Shown piece by piece: positions 1 through 8,964 of a DNA stretch of 64,000 nt; within the stretch, counting starts at the first letter, position 1; the number at the start of each line of letters is the position of its first letter. Under the pieces are notes generated by a model. That model made no database searches and was not told the DNA's origin. It saw only the letters and a list, made by a program, of their open reading frames with translations. The stretch is from Psoroptes ovis (Eukaryota > Arthropoda > Arachnida > Sarcoptiformes > Psoroptidae): the NCBI GenBank assembly GCA_002943765.1, contig PQWQ01000005.1, positions 3,845,001 to 3,909,000 on the forward strand. The letters are read 5' to 3'. The translations under genes and the position numbers were made by a program.

Positions 1-405
1 CTCCGAATTAAATTAAGTTCAAAATTCAGCTCGATGATTATTTGAAATTGTTTTCAGTGTTGTTGAAAGGTAATGTGTGACAAAAGTTATTTAGTAGTTT
101 TTGGTACAATAATTATTTTGTGATTGAAAACGAACCAAAATTAATTATTTTTGGTTAATTAATTAATTGATAATTAGTTTCGTTTGTTATTGATCCATCA
201 AAAGCAATTCAATATGATTGTTCGTTTCATTCAATCATTAATCAGACCACGAAGCTTTTTGTTCGAATCGTTTGAAGGAAATTCGAGAAAATGGATGTAA
301 GGAGATGGAAAATAGAATAAAGATTGGAATTTTAGTTGAATTAGCGAGAGAACAGTTCAAGATTATCGAGCAGGATTAAGCAAAGGTATAAGGTTAAGTC
401 GAAAA
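1..405. other. Intergenic / 3' flank of synaptobrevin
   Basis: AT-rich sequence downstream of the minus-strand synaptobrevin gene. It may hold a short last exon of that gene, because a good splice donor ends the last exon I can place, but I could not fix that exon. Nothing else is supportable. Confidence 0.5.
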
Positions 406-827
406 TCAAGAGTTACCTATGATAATAATCAGCAATACCAATACGATCAAGCCCAATATAAGCATCATCTGTGAAATTTTCATAAGGTAAAAAATTCGAT
501 TAATTATTTGAGACCGAATTCGAATGAATTTTTTGAGGTATTTACCTTTAAATTTTGCCACCAATATTTACGTTTCAATTTACCGGCTTGTTGTTCAAAT
601 TGACTAGCACCTTGTTGTAATGCATCGGCACGATCATCCAGTTCGGATAGTTTTTGATCACGTTCCAAAACCTTTTCGACATTCGTACGCATAATGCCGA
701 CCACTTCGTCCACCTTGATTTCAACGAAATTCATTGATAAATTCAATACCTGAGCATAATTCAAAAAAAAACTGCTTACCTGGGCCTGTGTTTGCTGTAA
801 TCGCTTTGAACTTGCACTTTGCGACAT
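406..827 (-). CDS. Syb: Synaptobrevin / VAMP (R-SNARE)
   Basis: Vesicle R-SNARE that zippers with syntaxin and SNAP-25 to drive membrane fusion. Minus-strand exons are 780..827, 546..713 and 417..468, with introns of 66 and 77 nt. Exon 1 encodes MSQSASSKRLQQTQAQ. Exon 2 (56 codons) is the nearly invariant SNARE helix, including the zero-layer Arg in VLERDQKLSELDDRADALQ and the juxtamembrane KLKRKYWWQNLK. Exon 3 encodes the C-terminal membrane anchor MMLILGLIVLVLLIIII. The tail is ambiguous. Read-through adds GNS and a stop at 406..408, but the exon ends in a strong donor (ATAG then GTAACT) at the point where animal VAMPs continue IVYF, so a further short exon below position 400 is likely. The gene is divergent from aph-1. 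Identity is secure; only the last few residues are not. Confidence 0.95.
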
Positions 828-1596
828 TTTGAATTAGTGAATTCAATTGACTCAATAATCAAATCGAATGATTCCAAGTTTTTTTAAAATATAATCAAAG
901 ATTGTTCGACGAAATTAAATGCGATTTAATCAAAATTGTAAAACAATTAAACAAAAATAAAAACTTTGATCGTTTGATATTAATTAAAAATATATTAATT
1001 AATTAATTAACAATGAAAATAAATGTATCAAATATATAAGCTCAAAATGATATTGATTTCGATTGCAATTTTGCTATTTTGATATTTTGTTGGTTGATGT
1101 TGGTTAGTCATTCATCAATTCTTCTTCTTTCAGCTTTGTTTGTTTGTTGTTTCATTTAATTCGATTTTTTTTCTCCAATTAAATCACTCAAATGTACAGG
1201 TAAAAATCACAGTGAGAAGAGAAACATAGTGTAGTAGTGGTAGCAGCATAAATTGTGGTAGTAGCATTAACATCTGTGTGTGGTGATGTCGAAAAAAAAA
1301 ATTTAAAAGGTTTTTCGTTTAAAAAGGCTTTCCTTTTAACACCAATTTTGAGGTTTAAATGTCTTTATCGACGAACTTTAAACGTCAAAACAGCTGTGTG
1401 TGATACACAGCAAATGTATGCGGAGGCGTTGTTCCTTTTAAATATTTGTTTTTTTTTATATTTTGACAATGGAAGCCACATTTTTTACCATATGATTTCT
1501 CGTGATTTCTTTGAAATTAAATTAGATTCATTCATTTTCTTTGATCTAAGTGTCTTTCACGAATTTACCTGAGAATTTCCCTTACCTGCAGCTACC
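828..1596. promoter_or_regulatory. Shared divergent upstream region of synaptobrevin and aph-1
   Basis: There are 769 bp between the two start codons. A donor-like ACAG/GTAAAA at 1199/1200 and an acceptor TACCTGCAG ending at 1590, six bases before the aph-1 ATG, would define a 5'-UTR intron of about 390 nt for aph-1. This is inference from splice motifs; I see no coding sequence. Confidence 0.4.
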
Positions 1597-2629
1597 ATGG
1601 TTTATCCAGAATTTCTAGGCTATTGTCTTATAGTATTTGGACCAGCAATTTCGATATTTTGCATGGTAATCGCTAAAGATCCTATTTGTATTATTATTAT
1701 GATCTCAGCGTAAGTTTTATTGATCAATATTTTAAATTCGATTGATAATTTTGTATTTAAAAATGTCTGCAGATGCTTTTTTTGGTTAATATCGCTGCTG
1801 TTATCATCAATATTATGGACAATCGTAACACCATTGAAAGAATATCTGGTATTCGGTGTTACATTTTCAATATTTTTCCAAGAAATTTTCCGTTATTTAT
1901 TTTATAAAGTTTTAAGGTATTATACTCTTCCCCAACCTCTTCCTCGACCTTATTGATGATTTGTCCATATTTTATAGGAAAGCTGAAGTCGGCCTCCAAA
2001 AAGTAAGCGAAGTTGGACAACCACAGCAGCAGCAGATGACTGCTGCTTTGAACAGCAGTAATCAAACGAATAAATTGGAAATGTATCGAATGCAACTATA
2101 TTTCGGTATGTCTTTTGGTTCGAATTGATCCATTATTATAAATTTCATTATATTCCATAGTTTCTGGTTATGGTTTCGGCCTGATGAGCGGTACATTTTC
2201 CATTATTAACATTTTGGCTGATGCATATGGCCCCGCTACCATAGGCATCAATGGTGATGGTTCACCATTCTTCGTATTGTCAGCATCATTAACAACGCTG
2301 GCATTCATACTGTTGAATATTTGTTGGACAATCATTTTATTTAAATCATGCGACGCCGATGGTAATAAACTGTTCATTATATTCGTATTATTATCCCACC
2401 TAGCTGCCTCATACATTGTATGTATCAAGGTTCAAACCCTTGATAATTTCAATTAATTCGAATTTCTTTTATTCTATTCATTTCACAGACATTTCTAAAT
2501 CCATCCAAACTATATGCAATATCAATATCAATGGAATATGTCCTATTAATAATCACCACATTAGTTACGTTTAAATGTTTAAATTTTCGTTTTGATAAAT
2601 TTTTTAATTTTAAAACAAATCAAAATTAA
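1597..2629 (+). CDS. aph-1: APH-1, gamma-secretase subunit
   Basis: Multi-pass scaffold subunit of gamma-secretase, which cleaves Notch, APP and other type I proteins within the membrane. Exons 1597..1709, 1773..1916, 1978..2105, 2161..2417 and 2489..2629 join in frame to 260 aa, close to the family's usual 250-265. Visible hallmarks are the N-terminal FGPA segment, FFWLISLLL, FQEIFRY and the GxxxG assembly helix SGYGFGLMSG (residues 130-139), followed by GPATIGINGD. Of the two histidines known in the family's TM5 and TM6, the second is present (His208 in LLSHL), but the first position reads ILLNICW, so it is Asn181. The ATG has a strong context (CTACCATGG). The stop lies only 205 bp before the BBIP1 start. 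Confidence 0.96.
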
Positions 2630-2720
2630 TTAAAAATAATTTTTGAAATTCAAAAAACGGCATTACTCCTGTAAATACACAAATGATTCGGCCCAAAAAT
2701 TTTGTCAGAGTCTATTCAAT

Positions 2721-2734
2721 GTAACCATGGTAAC
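2721..2734 (+). promoter_or_regulatory. X-box (RFX / DAF-19 site) of BBIP1
   Basis: GTAACCATGGTAAC is a perfect 14-bp palindrome matching the X-box consensus (RYYNYY, 1-3 nt, RRNRAC). It lies 101 bp upstream of the BBIP1 ATG. RFX factors use this site to switch on ciliary genes in animals, and BBIP1 is a BBSome subunit, so site and gene function agree. Confidence 0.85.
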
Positions 2735-2746
2735 ACACGGTGTGTG

Positions 2747-2752
2747 TCAGTC
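2747..2752 (+). promoter_or_regulatory. Candidate initiator (TCAGTC) for BBIP1
   Basis: An arthropod-type Inr (TCAGTY), 13 bp after the X-box and 83 bp before the BBIP1 ATG. The spacing fits a transcription start, but the motif is short. Confidence 0.4.
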
Positions 2753-2834
2753 GTCAATAATCCTTGATCCATTATTGTTACAGGGCCTACATGTTATTGT
2801 CATCCACCGAATTTCGAATTCTAATCGAAACAAA

Positions 2835-3137
2835 ATGTCCGCAAGCAGTGAACACAATCAACTACAGCCGCAGCAACCACAACCATTGAACAACAATAAA
2901 CCACCATCAACATCATCATCATCGATTTCGAATCAAAGTTTGACCGAAATCAAGCCAATAATTCCAAGTCAACATTTGGTCATAATTGAAGAGCGGCCAT
3001 ATTTTGTACTGTGTAAACCCAAATTGCTCCCATTGAAATCGATTGCATTACTGCAGATTGAACAAATACAAAATGATGCTGAAGAGAAAATTAAATCGAT
3101 GCAAAAAGCAGCCACAACCGCAGCCAAAACAAGCTGA
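2835..3137 (+). CDS. BBIP1: BBIP1 (BBIP10), BBSome subunit
   Basis: Small subunit of the BBSome, the coat complex that carries membrane proteins in and out of cilia. A single exon encodes 100 aa. The signature is VLCKPKLLPLKSIALLQIEQ in the C-terminal half, very close to vertebrate BBIP1, followed by a short helix. The N-terminal half is Gln/Pro/Ser/Asn-rich and not conserved. The frame stays open upstream to 2643, but I start at MSASSEH because the extra sequence is unlike the family and contains the X-box and a candidate Inr, so it is probably promoter and 5' UTR. The gene is in tandem with aph-1. Confidence 0.9.
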   Translation: MSASSEHNQLQPQQPQPLNNNKPPSTSSSSISNQSLTEIKPIIPSQHLVIIEERPYFVLCKPKLLPLKSIALLQIEQIQNDAEEKIKSMQKAATTAAKTS

Positions 3138-3284
3138 ACAAAGTTTTGACCATTTGAAAATCGAATCAATCCTTTATTTATTCAAATTTAAATACAAAAG
3201 AAATATTTAGAAAAAATCGTATCAAATTAAATGATTTAAAAAATGATAAATTAGAAATAATTATTAATAAAAATAAAAACTATT

Positions 3285-3366
3285 CAGGTTGTCCGAAAAG
3301 TTTTTGCCGATGTTTTCCGAAGATTTTCCAACGATATAACCGGCAAAAACTTTTCGGACAACCTAA
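3285..3366. mobile_element. MITE type B
   Basis: The left end CAGGTTGTCCGAAAAGTTTT is mirrored by AAAACTTTTCGGACAACCT. Type B has TTTTTGCCGA / CGGCAAAAA inside the terminal repeats, so the whole element is almost a perfect hairpin. Confidence 0.85.
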
Positions 3367-3544
3367 TATTTAAATAATTTTGCAATTAGTTGCATTACAA
3401 TGTTCCACAATTTATTATTAATTATAAATGTAAAATATTATTCATTTGTAAAAGTAAAAAATTGCTCCAAAAAAAACAAAAATTTGATTAATTATTATTT
3501 GATATGAAATCAATTAGTAAAAATGTTGTATTATTATTAATGTA

Positions 3545-3626
3545 TTAGGTTGTCCAAAAAGTTCATTCGGCTTAATCAATAGAGTTGCTGCATGAAAATC
3601 GGCCAAAACTTTTCGGACAACTTAAT
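3545..3626 (+). mobile_element. MITE type A
   Basis: Reference description of type A: a roughly 80-bp element with TTAGGTTGTCCGAAAAGTT termini in inverted orientation and TA flanks in well-kept copies. Read +, the left inner arm is CATTCGGCTTAATC and the right inner arm is ATGAAAATCGGCC. The termini resemble mariner inverted repeats. Confidence 0.88.
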
Positions 3627-3843
3627 TAGTGTGTAAATTGTTCGTTGTTGATTGCAAAACTATCACAATTATTGAATTGTTATAGAATGACGTCATTGTC
3701 AAATAATAATAATTTTTTGATTATATTTAAAATGGAATGTTTCAGTTTAATTCATTTATGTGTTCATGTTCATCAACAAAATATAAACAGCAACAATAAG
3801 ATAATAATAACAACGATAATGTTCATCAACAATTTATTGCCTT

Positions 3844-5896
3844 TCAAATCAAACTGTTTGAATCATTCGTCCAATCATTCACGGTAGTTGTTGGCGACAT
3901 TGATGATGAGCTATTTGTTGGACCTAATCGGGGAAACAATGATTAATTCATCTATGAAAAGTACATGAGACAAACATACTCAATGAATTTGTATGCATGA
4001 AATTCGATACGAATGGTTGTTGTTGTTGCCCTATGGCTGCCGATGACCCGGCTCCAATTTTCTGTTGACTATTAGCTCGTGCCAATTGATTAATGCTTGG
4101 TGCTACTGGTTTTGAATTTTTCAGGTTTAAAATATTATCAAAATCGATATTAGTCTTAAGACCACTCCATGTATCACCTGTGGAATTAATGCGTGTAAAT
4201 ATTCGAATGAAATTCAAAGGTTTTGACCTTTAAAACTACGAACCAATTTTATGTGAAGATGCTGCCGTTGTACCTTGTTTGTCTTCCGATTTAGCTGCCT
4301 GCGATGCATTCATTGTGGACGAATTATTATTGCTGTTAGCTGCCGAAACAGGTGTCAACAATGGCAACGAATTGAATGAATGCTTGGATGGATCTGTGCT
4401 GGTGATAATGGTCGCAGACGATGTGGTTGATGATAGAAATGGATTCATAGCAGCGAATGCTGCCGAAGAATCATTACCAATTGATTTATCATCAATCGGA
4501 GCAGTGAATAAATCATTCAAATTTGATTGTGGCATCGTATCGATGTTATTAGCTGCGGGCGCTGCCACATTCGAATCGAATGCACTTTGAAAATCAGCAA
4601 AATCATCATTGCTCACACTGTTATTGATGATCCGCTGTTGGTTATTGCCATCCAATGGAACATTGGACATTTGAAATTGAGTGAAATCAGCAAATTCATC
4701 ATCGTTGTTGCTTGCTGGAGCTGCGCTTGTTGTTGCTGATGATGCTGTTGTCGATGCTACTGTAAGGCCACCAAATAAATCACCTAGAAGATCAGCAGTT
4801 TTCGAATCATTTGTTTGGCTATTGTTTGATTGCGTCATGCTTGATGTGTTTGACTGTTTATTGCTATCATTATTATTGTTGGAGTGTTCCTGGGCATATA
4901 ATGCAGCAGCTCCAAGATCAATTTTTTTCAAATTACGTTGAGCCCTAGGTTTTGCTGATGATGATTGTTTATTTTGATTATTTTCAGCACTTTTTGGTCT
5001 GATTGCAGCAGCAGCAGCACTTTTGGTGGCAAGCGATGGAGATGATGTTGATGACGAAGGCTTGCGATCATCATCATCATTATCATAAGATCTAGATCTT
5101 GATGGTGATCGATCTTGAACATCATCTTTGATTGATCCACCACTATCGTAGCGATCATTTTTCGAATAAGAATCAGACCATGAATCTCGATCTCTGTAAC
5201 TGTATTGATACCGATTTGAAATGATGGATTTTATCAAATAAAATGAATGCACAAACCTATCAGAATATGAAGATTGATTCGAAACACCGATAAATTTATC
5301 TTTATATTGCTTGGCTTTTTTACGTTCTTGTCGAACTTTATCATCATCTTGTATTAGTTCGATCAATAGCTTTGCTCGCTGTCGAACATTAATACCTTGA
5401 TCTTTGCCCAATTCATCGATAAATGTATAATTTTCTAAACGTCTCAGCTCATAGATATGCTCACGTGCCGATGTAACAACACGTTCAGATCCATTGATAA
5501 CTAAATAATTGAGCAGCTGTAATGATTTATATGTTCGTCTCCAATTGTACATATTATCCTGTAGCATTCGTTTCCACAACATGTTCATCACTTCGGGATA
5601 ATATTCATATGCAAATGTATGTTGGGCAATTTCTTGCATTTGACGGCCAGTCGGTCCCCATGCTTCATCATTGGTCGCTTCACGTACTTTTGCCTGCGAT
5701 TATTGAAGAAATATATTGAATTAAATCAATTTCGAACTGAATCATGACTCAAATTACCTCAACTTCGGTATAATTCATAATAATATTGGTCCTAAGGAGA
5801 TAATCGCAAAAACATTGAAAAACCGAACAATTCAAATATGAGGCCAATGACTTACGCTTTTTCATAGATATCACGTACACGCCACATAACATTCAT
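3844..5896 (-). CDS. lqfR: EpsinR / CLINT1 (liquid facets-related), clathrin adaptor
   Basis: ENTH-domain adaptor for clathrin/AP-1 traffic between trans-Golgi and endosomes. Minus-strand exons 5856..5896, 5758..5791, 5257..5693, 4244..5199, 3980..4177 and 3844..3923 join to 1746 nt (581 aa) in frame. The ENTH domain spans about residues 1-145 and starts MNVMWRVRDIYEKATNIIMN, with WGPTGRQM, NWRRTYKSLQLLNYL and NGSERVVTSAREHIYELR. A long Ser/Asn/Asp-rich tail carries LLGDLFGG and the gamma-ear-binding type motifs EFADFTQF and DFADFQSAF. The penultimate exon encodes DTWSGLKTNIDFDNIL, as at the CLINT1 C-terminus. Intron 5200..5256 is exactly 57 nt with no stop, so retention would insert 19 residues. 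The first two exons are very short. Confidence 0.94.
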
Positions 5897-6412
5897 GATG
5901 GATTATTTTCGTATTCGAAGCTAAACTAAATCAAATTTCAATATATTACACGTAAACTAATCGATCGATTACACGACGTATCACAAATTTTTAAGGCAAA
6001 ATACTATTGTAGAAAATGGACCGACAAATAACGAAAAGGTTTGAATGGATTTTCAATTTATTAATGCGTCTAATGATGACGATGATGATGATGATTATGA
6101 TGAGATTATATCCTCAAAGAAATCAATTTATATTATCAACAATAACAATAACAATTGATGTAATGAAAATGAGGGAATAAAATATTTTGATGATGTGAGC
6201 AAAATCCAATTGGTTGGAGGTTTGAATTACAGGTGGCACCACTTGTGTTTTATTTGAAATTTAAAAGGACTATAGTTATGCCGAAGGGCATCGATTTATA
6301 AAAAAAAAATAAAATCAATTTTCAAATTTTTTATTAGGATAAAAACTGCTAAAATCATTGATCAAATCATAGGCCTATTGATTCAAGTATCTAACAAATA
6401 AATTATGAGAAT
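5897..6412. other. Intergenic, upstream of epsinR and downstream of GOT1
   Basis: Holds the 5' flank of the minus-strand epsinR gene, a GAT/GATG-rich tract near 6075-6100, a promoter-type motif at 6231, and TTTATT at 6330..6335, which is an AATAAA signal for the minus-strand GOT1 gene. No coding sequence. Confidence 0.55.
6231..6242 (+). promoter_or_regulatory. Divergent copy of the AGATGGCAGCAC motif
   Basis: AGGTGGCACCAC is a weaker relative of the motif found upstream of MMS19, CIAO2B and the coiled-coil gene. It lies about 335 bp upstream of the epsinR start. It also resembles the AGGTGGC core of arthropod CTCF sites. Confidence 0.25.
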
Positions 6413-7752
6413 TTATTCTGGATATTTAACAACAACATCGTTGAATGCTTGGGCAACATATTCGACATTGTTCGTATTGAGACCACAAATACTAATCCGG
6501 CCATCATTCGGTAAATAAATATGATAATCATTGACCAAATGTTTTACTTGATTCGGTGTCAAACCAGTGTATGAGAACATTCCAATTTGTGATGTAATAT
6601 GTGACCAATCACCAGGAGTTTTCAATTCTTCTAATTTATTGCGCAATGCAGCACGCATTTGTATGATACGACCAGACATTAATTTAATACATTCATGCCA
6701 TTCTTCATTCAGTTTTTCATCACCTAATACATGTGAAACAATACGTGCACCATGTGCCGGTGGGTTTGAATAATTACCACGTACAATCAATGCCATTTGT
6801 GCTTTGATATTGACCAATGCCTGGGAGGTTTTGGCTACGAATGTCAAATTACCAATACGTTGACAATATAGCCCGAAATTTTTGGCAAAAGATTGAGCAC
6901 AAACAAATTCAAAACCACGTTGGACAAAATACCGGATTGAATATGAATCTTTGACTAGATCACCCGAAGCAAAACCTTGATAAGCACAATCAAAAAATGG
7001 AAACAAACGTCGTTTTTCCATTACATTAGCAATCTGTTCCCATTGTTCAGTGGTTGGATCGACACCGGTCGGATTATGTGCACAAACATGTAAAATAATT
7101 ATCGAATCTTCAGGTGCTGCATTCAAATCTTCCATCATTCCATCATAATCTAAACGCCGATTTTGGCCATCCCAATAACGATATGTTCGAACATCGGTGA
7201 ATCCGGCATTTTTGAATACCAAATGATGGTTGGCTATTGATCAAATATTAGAATTTAAAACAAACAATATCACTTAAACAGTCCCAAATACATACGCCAT
7301 GATGGATTCGAAACATAAACAGTTTGAAAACCAGCGCATCTCTTTAAAAATTCTGCACCAATTCTTAATGCACCAGTACCGGATAATGACTGGACACCGA
7401 ATGCTCGCTCTTCTTTCAGCGCTGGACTATCTTCACCTAACAACATTTGTGTGGCTAATTTAGTGAATTTTTCCATACCCAACTGTCCCAAGTATTCATG
7501 ATTTAATGATTCATCTTTCATGATTGCTTCTTCAGCCTTACGGACGACCGGTAGCACCCATGGTTTTGCTTCATTTGTCCTATATGCTACAGTCGTATAA
7601 TTATTAGTCCGGACTAATTTAAATAAGCAAACGATAGCCTTACCCCCAATGCCAAGATCAACTTTCTGTGGATTCGTATCTTCCCGATAGGCTTTAGACA
7701 AAGCAAATATAGCGACCGGTGGTGCACTTTCTACGCAATCAAATCGTGACAT
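6413..7752 (-). CDS. GOT1: Aspartate aminotransferase, cytosolic (GOT1 type)
   Basis: PLP enzyme that interconverts aspartate + 2-oxoglutarate and oxaloacetate + glutamate (malate-aspartate shuttle). Exons 7644..7752, 7296..7586 and 6413..7233 give 406 aa, like cytosolic GOT1 (about 412), and no mitochondrial presequence is visible. Recognisable blocks are AYRTNEAKPWVLPVVRK, LNHEYLGQLG, SLSGTGALRIGAEF (PLP-phosphate pocket), ILHVCAHNPTGVDPT, FPFFDCAYQGFASGDL and QSFAKNFGLY with the Schiff-base Lys251. DGRISICGLN holds the substrate-carboxylate Arg. SFAK in place of the usual cytosolic SFSK is a mild change also seen in mitochondrial forms. Its start faces that of MRPL35 across 440 bp. Confidence 0.97.
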
Positions 7753-8192
7753 TTTTGACCGAATTCAAAAATTTTGAGAATGGAAAATTTTTTATTGATT
7801 AAACTTTACAAAACTATAGACTTTAAATATTAGAAAGCTTCTGGTTTTTTTTGCAAAAATGACTTTGAAATAACAAATGAATTGTTTTTCTTTATTTTAT
7901 TTAAGTCGAAAATCAAAATTATCAGGAAATAGTCCTTATAATTTTAATAACAAACAAACAAAACTATTTGTTCTCATTTTTAAAAAATTGATGACAATTA
8001 TTTGTCTTTGAAAATTGTAAAAAGAAAACGACCACTATTTTTACCGACCAAATACGTTTTTTTTTTCGTCCAACTCAAAACATGTTTAAATAGTCGTCAT
8101 CATAGATTCGAATTGTGATCATATGATTTTGCAAGCTTTGGTGATTTTGAAATTGTATTCATTTTTCAAATTGAAATGATATCACATTAATT
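7753..8192. promoter_or_regulatory. Head-to-head promoter region, GOT1 / MRPL35
   Basis: A 440-bp AT-rich interval between two divergent start codons, both of genes for mitochondria-linked functions. No open reading frame, repeat or strong core-promoter motif stands out. Confidence 0.4.
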
Positions 8193-8730
8193 ATGGCTTC
8201 ATTGATGAAATTGACAAGTAAGCTTCACGGACAAATCATCAATTGTTTACTAAATGAATCTTTTCGTATTGAAAATCACAGGTACTTTGAAATTTTGTAC
8301 AAATTTTTTCACATCTTTAACCACAAACAATAATCAATTGCTGGTGAATGGATCGAAACAATTTCTACAACAACAGCAACGAAATGTCATCTATTACACT
8401 CATAGTCAAGGAAAATTTCGTTCAAACAAAGCTGTATTGCAACGTTTTTACCGATTAAATTGGGGTGCATGGATTCGACCACGTGCTGGCCGCCATAAAC
8501 ATTTATGGCGTAAACCATTTCATATTCGATGGTGGGCAAAACAACATGTATTCTGTACGGATGAACAAAATAAAGTACTCGAACAAATGGTTTCGGCACG
8601 TTATAAGAAGCCAACATATTTCATTGATGATCCATATGAACCATATCAAAAACGTCATAATCTTGTCTATGTACCGTTAGGTAAAGATCGTATATCGCGT
8701 AGTTATTTGCTAACAATGATGGATAAATGA
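8193..8730 (+). CDS. MRPL35: Mitochondrial ribosomal protein L35 (bL35m)
   Basis: Large-subunit mitoribosomal protein. Two exons, 8193..8217 and 8282..8730, with a 64-nt intron; the product is 157 aa. The first exon encodes only MASLMKLT plus one base, and starting at the internal ATG (8254) would lose it. The N-terminus is basic/hydroxylated and lacks acidic residues, as expected for a targeting peptide. The core is FRSNKAVLQRFYRLNWGAWI, then RAGRHKHLWRK and a C-terminal YFIDDPYEPYQKRHNLV block, which parallels human MRPL35 (WYVDDPYQKYHDRTNLK). Poly(A) signal at 8784..8789. Confidence 0.92.
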
Positions 8731-8783
8731 ATATTTAGTGAATCATTTATGCTCAATTGGATTTAGATTTATTCAATTTTCCC

Positions 8784-8789
8784 AATAAA
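8784..8789 (+). terminator. Poly(A) signal AATAAA, MRPL35
   Basis: Canonical AATAAA 54 bp after the MRPL35 stop codon. Confidence 0.6.
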
Positions 8790-8854
8790 ATTTTCAAAAA
8801 TTCAAAAATTTCAATGATCATATTTCAAAGGATATTTCAAATTTCATGGCCGAT

Positions 8855-8866
8855 AGATGGCAGCAC
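8855..8866 (+). promoter_or_regulatory. AGATGGCAGCAC promoter-type motif upstream of MMS19
   Basis: A 12-mer 98 bp before the MMS19 ATG. The same 12-mer occurs on the minus strand upstream of the coiled-coil gene, and a near match lies upstream of CIAO2B. The ATGGC core is shared with YY1/Pho-type sites. Confidence 0.4.
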
Positions 8867-8964
8867 AGACATTTTCGAATGTACACATTGTTGTAGCAAA
8901 CAATCTGCATAATTCGAATAATAATTCGTTTAATTTGATTCAATTTTGAAATTTGTAGTCAAAA

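Larger units (their letters stand above)
3138..3843. other. Intergenic between convergent BBIP1 and epsinR genes
   Basis: Contains two MITE copies (3285..3366 and 3545..3626) and the 3' flanks of BBIP1 and the minus-strand epsinR gene. No coding sequence is recognised. Confidence 0.6.

Noticed and set aside
2643..2834. 64-codon N-terminal extension of BBIP1
   Set aside because: It overlaps the X-box and candidate initiator and has no similarity to the family, which is about 90-100 residues.
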